Of a DNA stretch of 64,000 bases, positions 26,672-35,348 are shown piece by piece. The position numbers and the translations under genes are program-made. The stretch spans positions 3,968,001 through 4,032,000 of the forward strand of contig NZ_CP102770.1 of NCBI RefSeq assembly GCF_038561935.1, read 5' to 3'. The number at the start of each line of letters is the position of its first letter. Position 1 is the stretch's first letter. Origin of the DNA: Myxococcus stipitatus (lineage in GTDB: Bacteria > Myxococcota > Myxococcia > Myxococcales > Myxococcaceae). A model generated the notes under the pieces. The model was not told where the DNA came from, ran no database searches, and saw only the letters and a program-made list of their open reading frames with translations.

Positions 26672-28399
26672 CTAGCGGGAGCCGGGGCGCTCGTCGTCGC
26701 CGGCGCCGCGGACGCTCTCCCGGGCGCGCTCCCTCACCGCGGTGAGCGCCTGGAACAGCGGATCGGTGGACTTCTGGTGCAGCGCTCCGGTGGCGTACTG
26801 GGCGCGGCACCACGCCTCGTCGACGCGCCCTTCCTTGTCCCGGTGTGGCAGGAGTGGAAAGAGCTCGATGCGATCAGGAAGGTGCTCGGCGCCCAATCGG
26901 CGCTCCAGGTGGTGGCGGAGCGCCTGGCGGCGCGGGCTGGCTTCGCGCTCGAAGTGCTCCTTCTCCTCGGCGCCGGTGAAGACGAGCAGCACGTGCTTGG
27001 ACTGGCCCGGCGTGCCTCCGGAGGGCACGGCGGTGACGCACGCCCCCGAGACGAAGGGGAGGTCGGCGAGCGCCTCGACGACCTCGGAGGAGGGATAGAC
27101 GCGGCCCGAGCGCCGGGCGTCGCGCGTCCCCGCGAAGAGGTACTGCTCGCCCTGCCGCGCGAGGATGACGTGGCCCGGGGGCCGTCCCTTGTCGGGCAGC
27201 GGGGTGAACACCCCTGTATCACTCGCTGCCTCCTGACCGCTGAGGTTGAGGTCCTTGAGCGCCCAGGCCCGCCCTGGCGCGGGGGCGATGCCCGTGTGCA
27301 GCTCCTCCGTGTGCCGCCGCGACACGAGCACCGCGCCGCCCTCCGCCGCGTCGATGAGCACGTGCGTGTGCGGCACCTTGCCCAGCTCGCTCTGCCGGAG
27401 CCAGTCCCGCCAGGACTCCCAGTCCAGCGCATCCTCGGCGCCACGGAACCAGTGGGCCACGCCGCGCAGCGGGCCTTTGTGCGCGCGAGCGAGGGCGGTC
27501 CGCAGGGCGGCGCTGACGCCCAGCGTGCGCAGGGGCTGCTCGGTGAGCCGGTGGGGGGCGCGCTCCACGTCGGCGGGCTCCATGTGGAGGTACGTCGCGC
27601 CTCGCAGCAGGGTGGCGAAGAGGAGCGCGGGCTGGTGCTGGAGGAAGTGCAGGCCGGGCGCGGCGAAGAGGTCGCCCGTGCCCAGGCCGTACGTGAGCAG
27701 CCCGTCCCGCAGCGCGCTGGTCCACGCGCGCTCGGCGGAGAGCGGCACGGGCGTCTCGGGTGGAGAGACGAGCGGCGAGAACAGCAGGGCCACCGTGTCG
27801 TTGGGCCGGTACGTGTGCGAGGTGAAGGACGGCGCCGCGTCGCCTCGAGAGCGCAGGAGGAGCGGCTCGAAGCCCTTGAGCAGCGGGACTTGATGGGGCT
27901 CGGTGGAGAGGTGCTGCGGCTCCAGCAGCGTGAGCCTGCGGGACAGGAACAGGGTGCCGGTGGGGGGCAGCACGCTGATGCACGCGCCCAGCTTCAGCGC
28001 CGCCATGAGCGAGACGAGCAGCTCGGGCCCCAGCCCATGGACGAGCGCGACCTTCGCGCCCGGCTTGACCCCCTGCGCCGCCCACTCGGTGGCGCGGCGG
28101 GAGGCACGGTCTCCGAGCTCCCGGTAGCTCAGCGGCAGCCAGCCCCGCGCGGCGTCCCAGGCGCGGAAGGCCGGCGCGGTGGAGTCGGCGTGGCGGACGG
28201 TCAGGTCATGAAAGAAATCGTAATGCTGACCCGGTCGGCTCTTGGGCGTCGCGGCGCCTCGGCCCGCGTGGTGCTGGGCGAGGGCGGCGATGAAGCCCTC
28301 GGGGTCGTTCCAGCTCTCCCGGAGCCAGGAAGGAATCCCTCCGTCTGAGGGGGCGGTGTCGTTCTGGCGGAGGAGGATGTCCCGGAGGTCGAAGGGCAT
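26672..28399 (-). CDS. Divergent adenylate-forming enzyme homologue at the head of the T6SS operon
   Basis: The protein has 575 aa, the size and order of the acyl-CoA synthetase/AMP-ligase superfamily. Seen in it are WAAQGVKPGAKVALVHGLGPELLVSLMAALKLGA near residue 110 (typical A2 region), GTRDARRSGRVYPSSEVVEAL (A8-like hinge), and PHRDKEGRVDEAW near the C-terminus (A10-like). The normal nucleotide P-loop [ST]SGTTGxPK is not recognisable. The equivalent segment reads LLFSPLVSPPETPVPLSAERAW. The enzyme may therefore be inactive, a substrate-binding scaffold, or strongly diverged. It is the first gene of the T6SS minus-strand run, 193 bases upstream of the PAAR-like gene. A link to secretion is therefore inferred from context. 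Confidence 0.7.
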   Translation of the reverse strand: MPFDLRDILLRQNDTAPSDGGIPSWLRESWNDPEGFIAALAQHHAGRGAATPKSRPGQHYDFFHDLTVRHADSTAPAFRAWDAARGWLPLSYRELGDRASRRATEWAAQGVKPGAKVALVHGLGPELLVSLMAALKLGACISVLPPTGTLFLSRRLTLLEPQHLSTEPHQVPLLKGFEPLLLRSRGDAAPSFTSHTYRPNDTVALLFSPLVSPPETPVPLSAERAWTSALRDGLLTYGLGTGDLFAAPGLHFLQHQPALLFATLLRGATYLHMEPADVERAPHRLTEQPLRTLGVSAALRTALARAHKGPLRGVAHWFRGAEDALDWESWRDWLRQSELGKVPHTHVLIDAAEGGAVLVSRRHTEELHTGIAPAPGRAWALKDLNLSGQEAASDTGVFTPLPDKGRPPGHVILARQGEQYLFAGTRDARRSGRVYPSSEVVEALADLPFVSGACVTAVPSGGTPGQSKHVLLVFTGAEEKEHFEREASPRRQALRHHLERRLGAEHLPDRIELFPLLPHRDKEGRVDEAWCRAQYATGALHQKSTDPLFQALTAVRERARESVRGAGDDERPGSR

Positions 28400-28430
28400 G
28401 AGGGCTTTCTCCCGCCGAGTCTATGCGACG

Positions 28431-28450
28431 GGTGGACATGTGCGTCCACC
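28431..28450. promoter_or_regulatory. Inverted repeat between divergent genes
   Basis: GGTGGAC-atgtgc-GTCCACC, perfect 7-bp arms around a 6-base centre. It lies in the intergenic space between the AMP-ligase homologue (minus, start 28399) and pntAA (plus, start 28607). Possible operator; no regulator is known. Confidence 0.3.
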
Positions 28451-28506
28451 GGCTCAGGCAAGAGTCGGGCCGACACCCGAGCCGGGTTTCCCGGGGCGGG
28501 CGCGTG

Positions 28507-28518
28507 GTGGATATCCAC
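28507..28518. promoter_or_regulatory. 12-bp perfect palindrome in the divergent promoter region
   Basis: GTGGATATCCAC is a perfect palindrome 57 bases from the preceding inverted repeat. It shares the GTGGA/TCCAC half-sites with that repeat, so both may bind the same factor. Confidence 0.3.
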
Positions 28519-28606
28519 TACGTCTCGCAATGCCTCTCCAACCGGGGTGATGTGGGGGAAAAGCCTGTCGTCGCGAGGGATTGAGTGGGTGTGGAGGGAT
28601 TGGCCT

Positions 28607-29758
28607 ATGCTGTCATGCATGATCATCGCCATCCCCCGTGAAACAGTGCCGGGCGAACGGCGGGTCGCGCTCGTGGCGGAGAGCGTGAAACGCCTCGTCG
28701 GCAAGAAGCACGAAGTGGTGGTTGAGAGGGGTGCGGGCCAGGGCGCGGAGTGCTCCGACGAGGAGCTCCGTGCCGCGGGCGCGCGCATCGAGTCGAGCGC
28801 GGAGGCTGTCTATGCCTCGGCCGACGTGCTGCTGAAAATCCAGCCGCCGGACGCGGCGGAGGTGGAGCGCCTCAAGGCGGACTCGGTGTTGGTGAGCCTG
28901 GCCTATCCCATGTCGAACCCGAAGCTGGCGAAGGAGCTCGCGCGGCGCAAGGTGACGCTCCTGGCCACGGACATGATTCCGCGCACGACGTTGGCGCAGA
29001 TGATGGACGTGCTCAGCTCGCAAGCCACCATCGCGGGCTATCGCGCGGTGCTGCTGGCGGCGGAGGCGCTGCCCCGGCTGTTCCCCATGCTGATGACGGC
29101 GGCCGGCACCATTCCTCCCGCGAAGGTGCTGGTGCTGGGCGCGGGCGTCGCGGGCCTGCAGGCCATCGCCACGGCGCGCCGGCTGGGCGCGGTGGTGGAG
29201 GCATACGACGTGCGCAAGGTGGTGAAGGAGCAGGTGGAGAGCCTGGGCGCGCGCTTCGTCAACATCGACATCGAGGACGCCGCGGGCTCCGGTGGCTACG
29301 CGAAGGAGCTGAGCGACGAGGCCAGGCGCAAGCAGGCCGAGGTGCTCGCGACACACGTGGCGAAGTCAGACGCGGTCATCACCACGGCGCTGGTGCCTGG
29401 GCGGCGCGCGCCGGTGCTGCTGCCCGCGGACATGGTGCGGCGGATGAAGAGTGGCTCGGTGGTGGTGGACATCGCCGCGGAGCAGGGTGGCAACTGCGAG
29501 CTGACGAAGCCCGGGGAGCGCTACCGCACGGAGACGGGCGTCACGGTCATCGGGGAGCGCAACCTGCCCAGTCAGCTCGCGGTGCATGCCAGCGCCATGT
29601 ACTCGCGCAACATGGAGAAGCTGCTCGCGCACGTCACGGACAAGGACGGCGTGCTCAAGCTGGATGTCTCGGATGAAATCGTGAAGGGCATGCTCATCAC
29701 CCGTGGCGGGGACGTCGTCCACCCGGCCGTGGCGGATGTGGCCATGAGGGAGGGGTGA
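28607..29758 (+). CDS. pntAA: NAD(P) transhydrogenase alpha subunit, N-terminal part (PntAA)
   Basis: The protein has 383 aa. It contains the alanine-dehydrogenase/transhydrogenase N-terminal domain (IPRETVPGERRVALV) and the NAD-binding Rossmann domain (VLVLGAGVAGLQAIATARRLGAVV, near residue 170). The YDVRKVVKEQVESLGARFV and VPGRRAPVLLP blocks are typical of PntA domain I. The subunit binds NAD(H) and passes hydride to NADP(H), driven by the proton gradient. ATG 28607 is 8 bases from GGAGGG. A second in-frame ATG 12 bases downstream, closer to the usual family start, is less well placed. pntAB follows after 1 base. Confidence 0.93.
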   Translation: MLSCMIIAIPRETVPGERRVALVAESVKRLVGKKHEVVVERGAGQGAECSDEELRAAGARIESSAEAVYASADVLLKIQPPDAAEVERLKADSVLVSLAYPMSNPKLAKELARRKVTLLATDMIPRTTLAQMMDVLSSQATIAGYRAVLLAAEALPRLFPMLMTAAGTIPPAKVLVLGAGVAGLQAIATARRLGAVVEAYDVRKVVKEQVESLGARFVNIDIEDAAGSGGYAKELSDEARRKQAEVLATHVAKSDAVITTALVPGRRAPVLLPADMVRRMKSGSVVVDIAAEQGGNCELTKPGERYRTETGVTVIGERNLPSQLAVHASAMYSRNMEKLLAHVTDKDGVLKLDVSDEIVKGMLITRGGDVVHPAVADVAMREG

Positions 29759-29759
29759 C

Positions 29760-30053
29760 ATGTCTCTGACGCTCATCTTCGGCCTGTACGTCTTCTTCCT
29801 GGCGGCCTTCACCGGCTACCAGGTCATCTCCAAGGTGCCTCACCTGCTGCATACCCCGCTGATGGCCTTCACCAACGCCATCTCCGGCATCTCGCTGGTG
29901 GGCTCGCTGCTCGCGGCGGGCGGACACTACGGGACCTTGTCGACGGCGCTGGGCGCGGTGGCGGTGCTCGCCGCGAGCATCAACGTCATCGGCGGGTTCC
30001 TCATCACCGACCGCATGCTGCGCATGTTCAAGAAGAAGGGAGGCGCGCGATGA
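29760..30053 (+). CDS. pntAB: NAD(P) transhydrogenase alpha subunit, membrane part (PntAB)
   Basis: The protein has 97 aa with three hydrophobic helices (LTLIFGLYVFFLAAFTGY, MAFTNAISGISLVGSLLAAG, LGAVAVLAASINVIGGFLIT), ending in a basic tail FKKKGG. It contains the hallmark PLMAFTNAISGI. It supplies part of the proton channel and is a separate gene, as in the three-subunit form of the enzyme. It overlaps pntB by 4 bases (ATGA). Confidence 0.93.
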   Translation: MSLTLIFGLYVFFLAAFTGYQVISKVPHLLHTPLMAFTNAISGISLVGSLLAAGGHYGTLSTALGAVAVLAASINVIGGFLITDRMLRMFKKKGGAR

Positions 30054-31501
30054 CCGCCGCCCAGCCGCAGGTCGCGCAGGCCGTCGTCGGGGCGCTCTCC
30101 ACGGCGGAGACCTTCGTCCAGCTGCTCTACCTCGCCGCCTCCATCCTCTTCATCCTGGGCTTGAAGGACCTGGGCGACGCGCAGACGGCGCGCCGGGGCG
30201 TGCTGCTGGCGGAGATAGGCATGGTGGCCGCCGTCGCCGGCACGCTGCTGTTCGGCGTGGACAAGGGCATCATCGTGCGGTGGGAGTGGATTGTCGTGGC
30301 GCTCCTCATCGGCACGGGCGTGGGCACGGCCATGGGCCTGTGGATTCCCATGACGAAGATGCCGGAGCGCATCGCGCTGTCACATGCCTTCGGTGGACTC
30401 GCCGTCGCGCTGGTGGGCGTCGTCGAGTACCTCAACCACGGCGGCCCTCAGATGGGGACGCTGCACATCACCGCCACGGGGCTCGAGGTCGCGCTGGGCG
30501 CGCTGACCTTCACCGGCAGCTTGATGGCGTTCGGAAAGCTGCAGGGCTTCATCACCGGACGGCCCGTCACCTATCCGCTCCAGAACCTGTCGAACCTGGC
30601 GATGATTGTCGGCACGCTGGGCCTCATCGGCCTGCTCGTCCATTCGCCGGGCGCCTCCTGGGCCTTCTACGCGGTGGCCACGCTGGGCGTGCTGCTGGGG
30701 GTGTTGCTGGTGCTCCCCATCGGCGGCGCGGACATGCCGGTGGTCATCTGCTTGCTCAATTCCTACGCGGGCCTGGCGGCCTCGGCCACGGGGTTCGCGC
30801 TGGACAACAACGTGCTCATCATCTGCGGCGCGCTGGACGGCTTCTCCGGCTTCCTGCTCGGCATGATGATGTCCAAGGCGATGAACCGCTCGTTCTCCAA
30901 CGTGCTGTTCGGCGCGTTCGGCGCGGCGCCGGAGGCCAAGGCCGTCACGGAAGGCGCGGCCCCGTCGGGTCCCGCGCCGAACGTGGGCAGCGTGGAGGAG
31001 GCCGCGGAGGTGCTGCGCGCGGCGCGCTCCGTCATCGTCGTGCCGGGCTACGGCATGGCCGTGTCGCAGGCGCAGCACGCGGTGCGAGACCTGGCCAACG
31101 TGCTCCAGGCCAATGGCTGTGACGTGCGCTACGCCATCCACCCGGTGGCGGGCCGCATGCCGGGACACATGAACGTGCTGCTCGCGGAAGCCAACGTCCC
31201 GTATGACCACCTGTTCGACCTGGACGTCATCAACGACGACTTCACCGCGACCGACGTGGCGCTCGTGGTGGGGGCCAACGACGTCGTGAATCCCGCCGCG
31301 CGCTCCAACCAGAGCAGCCCCATCTACGGCATGCCCATCCTCTCCGCCGACATGGCGAAGACGTGTGTCGTGCTCAAGCGCTCGCTCAACGCGGGCTTCG
31401 CCGGCATCGAGAACGAGCTCTTCGTGCGCTCCAACACGATGATGGTGCTGGGCGACGCGAAGAAGACGCTGATGCAGTTCACCTCCGCCCTCAAGGAATA
31501 G
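30050..31501 (+). CDS. pntB: NAD(P) transhydrogenase beta subunit (PntB)
   Basis: The protein has 483 aa. The first half has eight to nine transmembrane helices (for example LYLAASILFILGLKDL, GTAMGLWIPMTKMPERIALSHAFGGLAVALVGVVEYL). The C-terminal NADP-binding domain has VIVVPGYGMAVSQAQHAV, the GRMPGHMNVLLAEANVPYD loop, and the DVALVVGANDVVNPAAR motif that contacts NADP. Together with pntAA and pntAB it forms the proton-pumping complex that balances NADPH. Confidence 0.95.
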   Translation: MTAAQPQVAQAVVGALSTAETFVQLLYLAASILFILGLKDLGDAQTARRGVLLAEIGMVAAVAGTLLFGVDKGIIVRWEWIVVALLIGTGVGTAMGLWIPMTKMPERIALSHAFGGLAVALVGVVEYLNHGGPQMGTLHITATGLEVALGALTFTGSLMAFGKLQGFITGRPVTYPLQNLSNLAMIVGTLGLIGLLVHSPGASWAFYAVATLGVLLGVLLVLPIGGADMPVVICLLNSYAGLAASATGFALDNNVLIICGALDGFSGFLLGMMMSKAMNRSFSNVLFGAFGAAPEAKAVTEGAAPSGPAPNVGSVEEAAEVLRAARSVIVVPGYGMAVSQAQHAVRDLANVLQANGCDVRYAIHPVAGRMPGHMNVLLAEANVPYDHLFDLDVINDDFTATDVALVVGANDVVNPAARSNQSSPIYGMPILSADMAKTCVVLKRSLNAGFAGIENELFVRSNTMMVLGDAKKTLMQFTSALKE

Positions 31502-31827
31502 CCCTCACAAGCAGAGCAGATGTCACCCTCTGCTGTTATTGTGGCGACGCGCCTGTGACCCAGGCGCGCGTGGAGGTCATTCTCCGCGCAGGTGGTTGGG
31601 TGTGTGGTGGTGTGTCTTTTCGGCACGATTGAGAATGGAGATATCCGCCCCGGATGCCTCACGGGTGTGGACCCTGGCCACCTTCGCGCAGAGACTCGCC
31701 GTTGACGAAATCGCGCGTCGGCATTCCATTGATGGGGTTCGGTTGGTGGTGGGGCAGGGTGGACGCAAGGAGTGGGCGAATGGTCGGCGACTCACGGGAT
31801 GGAAAACTCCCTCCAGGAGGGGAGCCC
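31502..31827. other. Intergenic region downstream of pntB, no gene seen
   Basis: A 326-base stretch with only short overlapping frames of poor composition. It holds a hairpin at 31510-31534 and probably the promoter of the GYF-domain gene. I could not identify a -35/-10 pair. A strong AGGAGGGGAG ribosome-binding site precedes 31828. Confidence 0.5.
31510..31540 (+). terminator. Probable terminator of the pnt operon
   Basis: 7-bp inverted repeat (AGCAGAG / CTCTGCT) nine bases after the pntB stop, followed by GTTATTG, a weak T-rich tail. Confidence 0.45.
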
Positions 31828-33456
31828 ATGACGGGTTCCCCGGAGCCGGATGGCGGAGGCACTCCCGTGTTCGGTGGTGTGTCGGACGCTGAGCTGGAGG
31901 TCTTTGTCGGCCAGCTGCGCACGGACAAGAACCCGCGTGCCCCCGCGGCGACGGCGTCCTCGCGGGCTCGCGGTGACGTGCATGGAGACCGGCTGCACAA
32001 GGGCGTGCGCCGCTCCCTGGTGTCGTCCGTGCTGGCGGAGGAGGCCCCCGCGCAGGCGCGGCCCCCCGAGGAGAAGCACGCCTGGTTCGTCGTCCTGGGC
32101 GCGGGTTCCGTGGGGCCCCTGGATGCGCAGGCCCTCAAGGGCTACTGGGAGCGAGGAGAGCTCGGGCCGGAGTCGCTGTGCTGGCGCGTGGGGTTCGCCG
32201 CGTGGCTGCCCTTGGGCCAGGTGCCGGAGCTGATCGAAACGTTCGCGCCGCTGCCCACGGAGCTGAGCGACGCGGTGGACGCGGCCCTGAGCGCGCTGGC
32301 GGAGGGGCCTGACCTGTCGCCGATGGTGCCCATGGCGACGGGCTCGGCCGCGCCGGCGCTGATCGCCGCGGCGTCCTCCGTGAGCCTTCCGGTGGACCCC
32401 GTGGGCGCGCATGCCGTGCTCGCGGAGGTCACCGCCGCTTCGGAACAGGTCGAGGCGCGTTGGCGGTTGAGTGGTTGGTGGTACACCCTCGCGGGCGGTG
32501 TCGCGGGCGGTGTGACGGTCGCCCTGGTCATGGGGTTGATGGGCGGGTGGAGCGGAATCTCCGCGGCGCTGTCTCGGAAGAAGGACGTGGCGCCCGTCGC
32601 CGCGAACCCCCCGCCTCCGGTGGCTCCCGTCGTCGTGAGTCCTCCGCCGGTGGTCCCGGCTCCGGTGACTCCCGCGCCCGTCGCGGCGACGTCGCCAGCG
32701 GCCGTGGTTCCCGTCGAGGCCACGGCCCCCGCGGTGGAGAAGAGCGCGGTGGCGGCGGGGGGAGGCGCGTCGCCCGCGGTGACGAGTCCCGCACGTCCAT
32801 CGCTCACGGGTGTGGCGACGGTGGAGCGGGGCGGTGCGCTGCCCGTGTTGTCGACCTCTGGGGGGTCCCTCGGGACGTCCCTGGTGGGCACGTCGTCCAC
32901 GTCCCGCGTCGCGCGTGACGTCGAGTCCGCGCCAGCCGCCGCCATCGCCCCGCGGGTGACCGAGGTCAAGCTGGGGTCCAGCAAGAAGCCCGCGGCGCCG
33001 CCGGCGCCCACGATGGCTCCGTCGAATGCGGTGCCCGCGCCGCCGGCCTCCGATGATGACCTGGGGCTCGACGAGGACTTCGACCGGGAGCTGTCGGGGC
33101 CCGTGGCGGGCTCGGGCAAGCGGGAGGCGCCTCGGAATGTCTACGTGCCGCCCGTGGCGCCCATCCAGAATCCTCGCGTGACGCTCACGCAGTCGGATGT
33201 CTTCGAGGTGGTGCTCGCCAAGAAGGCCGAGGTCACCGCCTGCGCCAATACGAAGCCGCGTCCGGTGGACGAGGGCACTCGCGTGGTGGTCCGCTGGACC
33301 ATCCTGCCGAGCGGCGAAGTGGATGAAGTCGTGACGGAGACGGCCTCACTGAAGGGCACCGCGTTCGCGCGTTGCGTCGAGGGGCGTGTCCGCGCGTGGG
33401 TCTTCCCCAAGCACCAGGAGCAAGGGGGCGCCGTGCGCTTCCCGTTCGTCTTCTAG
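31828..33456 (+). CDS. GYF-domain protein with transmembrane segment and TonB/AgmX-type C-terminal domain
   Basis: The protein has 542 aa. Its parts in order are: a disordered N-terminus; a GYF_2 domain about residues 90-140 (WFVVLGAGSVGPLDAQALKGYWERGELGPESLCWRVGFAAWLPL); a transmembrane helix near residue 220 (YTLAGGVAGGVTVALVMGLM); a long Pro/Ala/Val-rich periplasmic spacer; and a C-terminal TonB-like domain (about 460-542: VLAKKAEVTACAN, VVRWTILPSGEVDEVVTETASLKGTAFARCVEGRVRAWVFPK). Myxobacterial gliding proteins such as AgmX/GltJ share this GYF-spacer-TonB-like layout. This one could be a paralogue. ATG 31828 is chosen for its strong RBS. The 58-codon in-frame extension lacks gene-like composition. 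Confidence 0.78.
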   Translation: MTGSPEPDGGGTPVFGGVSDAELEVFVGQLRTDKNPRAPAATASSRARGDVHGDRLHKGVRRSLVSSVLAEEAPAQARPPEEKHAWFVVLGAGSVGPLDAQALKGYWERGELGPESLCWRVGFAAWLPLGQVPELIETFAPLPTELSDAVDAALSALAEGPDLSPMVPMATGSAAPALIAAASSVSLPVDPVGAHAVLAEVTAASEQVEARWRLSGWWYTLAGGVAGGVTVALVMGLMGGWSGISAALSRKKDVAPVAANPPPPVAPVVVSPPPVVPAPVTPAPVAATSPAAVVPVEATAPAVEKSAVAAGGGASPAVTSPARPSLTGVATVERGGALPVLSTSGGSLGTSLVGTSSTSRVARDVESAPAAAIAPRVTEVKLGSSKKPAAPPAPTMAPSNAVPAPPASDDDLGLDEDFDRELSGPVAGSGKREAPRNVYVPPVAPIQNPRVTLTQSDVFEVVLAKKAEVTACANTKPRPVDEGTRVVVRWTILPSGEVDEVVTETASLKGTAFARCVEGRVRAWVFPKHQEQGGAVRFPFVF

Positions 33457-33482
33457 GTCCACGTCCATCGCGAGGAGCGCTC

Positions 33483-33830
33483 ATGCCAGCCTACGTCGTC
33501 GTCGAGGTCTCGGTGCATGACGTGCAGACGTATGAGCGCTACAAGCAGCTCGCGCCGCCCTCCATCGCGCTGTATGGCGGGCGCTATCTCGTGAGAGGCG
33601 GGGCCACCGAGGCGCTCGAGGGGACGTGGCAGCCTCCGCGCTTCGTCCTCCTCGAGTTCCCCTCCGTCGCACACGCTCGCGACTGGTGGAGCTCCCCCGA
33701 GTACGCCGCCGCCAAGGCCCTGCGCCATGCCAGCGCGCACACGATGATGTTGTTGATGGATGGACTCCCCAGCGAGGAGCGGCACGCCGGGGTGTCGACT
33801 GGCGCCAGTGTGGCCTCCGCGTCCCCCTGA
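33483..33830 (+). CDS. DUF1330 family protein
   Basis: The protein has 115 aa, starting at ATG 33483 after GAGGAG. It matches the DUF1330 (dimeric alpha/beta barrel) pattern: AYVVVEVSVHDVQTYERYKQLAPPSIALYGGRYLVRGG, then FVLLEFPSVAHARDWWSSPEYAAAKALRH. These small proteins resemble antibiotic-biosynthesis monooxygenase-fold proteins; their function is mostly unknown. It follows the GYF gene by 26 bases and could be co-transcribed with it. The C-terminal 20 residues are a low-complexity extension. Confidence 0.88.
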   Translation: MPAYVVVEVSVHDVQTYERYKQLAPPSIALYGGRYLVRGGATEALEGTWQPPRFVLLEFPSVAHARDWWSSPEYAAAKALRHASAHTMMLLMDGLPSEERHAGVSTGASVASASP

Positions 33831-33938
33831 GACAGCACTCGCGACCGGAGACAGCGACGGAACCCGAGTAGCCTTGTCGTGGGCTGGGGCGTCGCGCTCG
33901 CATTCCGCGAGGAGGGGCTCGGCCGGAGCAGGAGCACC

Positions 33939-35348
33939 ATGTCGTCCCTCGAGCACCTCTCGCGCCGTTGTCTCCTCCTGTTGTTGTGTGTCGTGGCCGT
34001 CGCTTGCGGAGAGGAGGACAGTCCACCCACGGAGGAGGACATCCTGGTCCGCCTGTCCGCCATCCCGGGGCTCACCGTGCGCGAGGAGCCGGTGGGACCG
34101 GGGATTCCTCCGGACCACCGCTTCTTCGTCATGGAGTTCGACCAGCCCGCGGACCATGCGCATCCGGAGGGCCAGCGCTTCCGCCAGCGGCTGACGTTGC
34201 TGCACGCCTCGAGAACGAGGCCCATGGTGCTCTATGCCAGCGGCTACTTCGTCCACACGCAGGCGTCGCGGCGCGAGCCCACGCAGTGGCTCGAGGCCAA
34301 TCAGCTCTCCATCGAGCACCGCTTCTTCGGAACGAGCAGGCCCGCTCCCCCGGACTGGAGCCAGCTCACCATCCGGCAGTCCGCGGATGACTTCCACCGC
34401 ATCGTCGAGGCCTTCAAGCCGCTGTACCCGGCCCGTTGGATATCCACGGGCGCGAGCAAGGGCGGCGAGACGATGGTGTTCTTCCGTCGCTTCTACCCGG
34501 ACGATGTGCATGGGACGGTGGCGTATGTCGCGCCGCTCGCGCGCTTCGACGACGACCGCTTCATCGCCTTCCAGGAGTCCGTGGGCTCGGCGCCGTGCCG
34601 TGAGCGGCTGAAGTCCTTCCAGCACGCGGCGTTGGACCAGCGCGCGGCCCTCCTCGCGGAGCTGGACACGCGGGCCGCGCGGCGCGGCCTCACGTTCAAT
34701 CACCTGGGGCGGGACGTCGCGCTCGAGCACGCCATCATCGAGCACTACTTCTACTTCTGGCAGTACGACAGCCAGTCGCGCTGCGGCACCGTGCCGACGC
34801 CGTCCGCGTCCCCCGCCGTGCTCATGGACGAATTGGATGCGCGCGTCGACATGGCCAGCTTCTCCGACGACCAGGTGGAGGCCTATGGCCCCTACAACTA
34901 CCAGGCCGCCGTGGAGCTGGGCTACCCACGGCCCTTCGAGACGCACCTGGCCGGCCGCCTCCGGTTTCCGGGCACCGACACCCCCCAGGCCTACGCGCCT
35001 CGCGGTGTCCCCACGACCTTCCAGCCGGGCGCCATGCCCGACATCCAGGACTGGGTCTCACGCGAGGGTGAGCGCCTGATGTTTGTCTATGGCGGGCACG
35101 ACCCGTGGACCGCCGCGCCGTACTCGCTGGGGGGAGCGCGCGACTCCGTCCTCTACACCGTGCCGGGCGGCAACCACGGTGCGCGGCTGGCGCTGCTCCC
35201 GGAGGCCCAACGCAACGAGGCCCGCGTGCTCCTTCGCCAGTGGGCTGGCTTGGAGATCGGGGCCTTGGAACTGCAAGTCTCGAAGTGGCGGCTGGAGCCC
35301 GAAGGCGAGGAGTGGGGTCCTCGCCTCGGGCGTCCGCTGTCGCGTTAG
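33939..35348 (+). CDS. S37-family (PS-10) secreted tripeptidyl aminopeptidase, lipoprotein
   Basis: The protein has 469 aa. The lipoprotein signal is LLLLLCVVAVAC, with the lipidated Cys near residue 25. The alpha/beta-hydrolase catalytic domain carries the nucleophile motif GASKGGETMVFFRRFYPDDVHGTVAYVAP (Ser near residue 180), GGHDPW (Asp) and GGNHGARL (His). The GASKGG-YPDDV-GTVAYVAP block is typical of peptidase family S37, which in Streptomyces removes tripeptides from protein N-termini. It is probably anchored to the outer membrane and used in nutrient digestion. The stop overlaps that of the convergent M4 gene by 4 bases. The start with GGAGCAGGAG upstream is preferred over one 20 codons earlier. 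Confidence 0.85.
   Translation: MSSLEHLSRRCLLLLLCVVAVACGEEDSPPTEEDILVRLSAIPGLTVREEPVGPGIPPDHRFFVMEFDQPADHAHPEGQRFRQRLTLLHASRTRPMVLYASGYFVHTQASRREPTQWLEANQLSIEHRFFGTSRPAPPDWSQLTIRQSADDFHRIVEAFKPLYPARWISTGASKGGETMVFFRRFYPDDVHGTVAYVAPLARFDDDRFIAFQESVGSAPCRERLKSFQHAALDQRAALLAELDTRAARRGLTFNHLGRDVALEHAIIEHYFYFWQYDSQSRCGTVPTPSASPAVLMDELDARVDMASFSDDQVEAYGPYNYQAAVELGYPRPFETHLAGRLRFPGTDTPQAYAPRGVPTTFQPGAMPDIQDWVSREGERLMFVYGGHDPWTAAPYSLGGARDSVLYTVPGGNHGARLALLPEAQRNEARVLLRQWAGLEIGALELQVSKWRLEPEGEEWGPRLGRPLSR

Noticed and set aside
6836..28399. Prophage or phage-tail island
   Set aside because: Sheath, tube, gp25 and spike genes are accompanied by TssJ, TssL, TssM and TssK, which are specific to type VI secretion. 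No capsid, terminase or integrase was seen.
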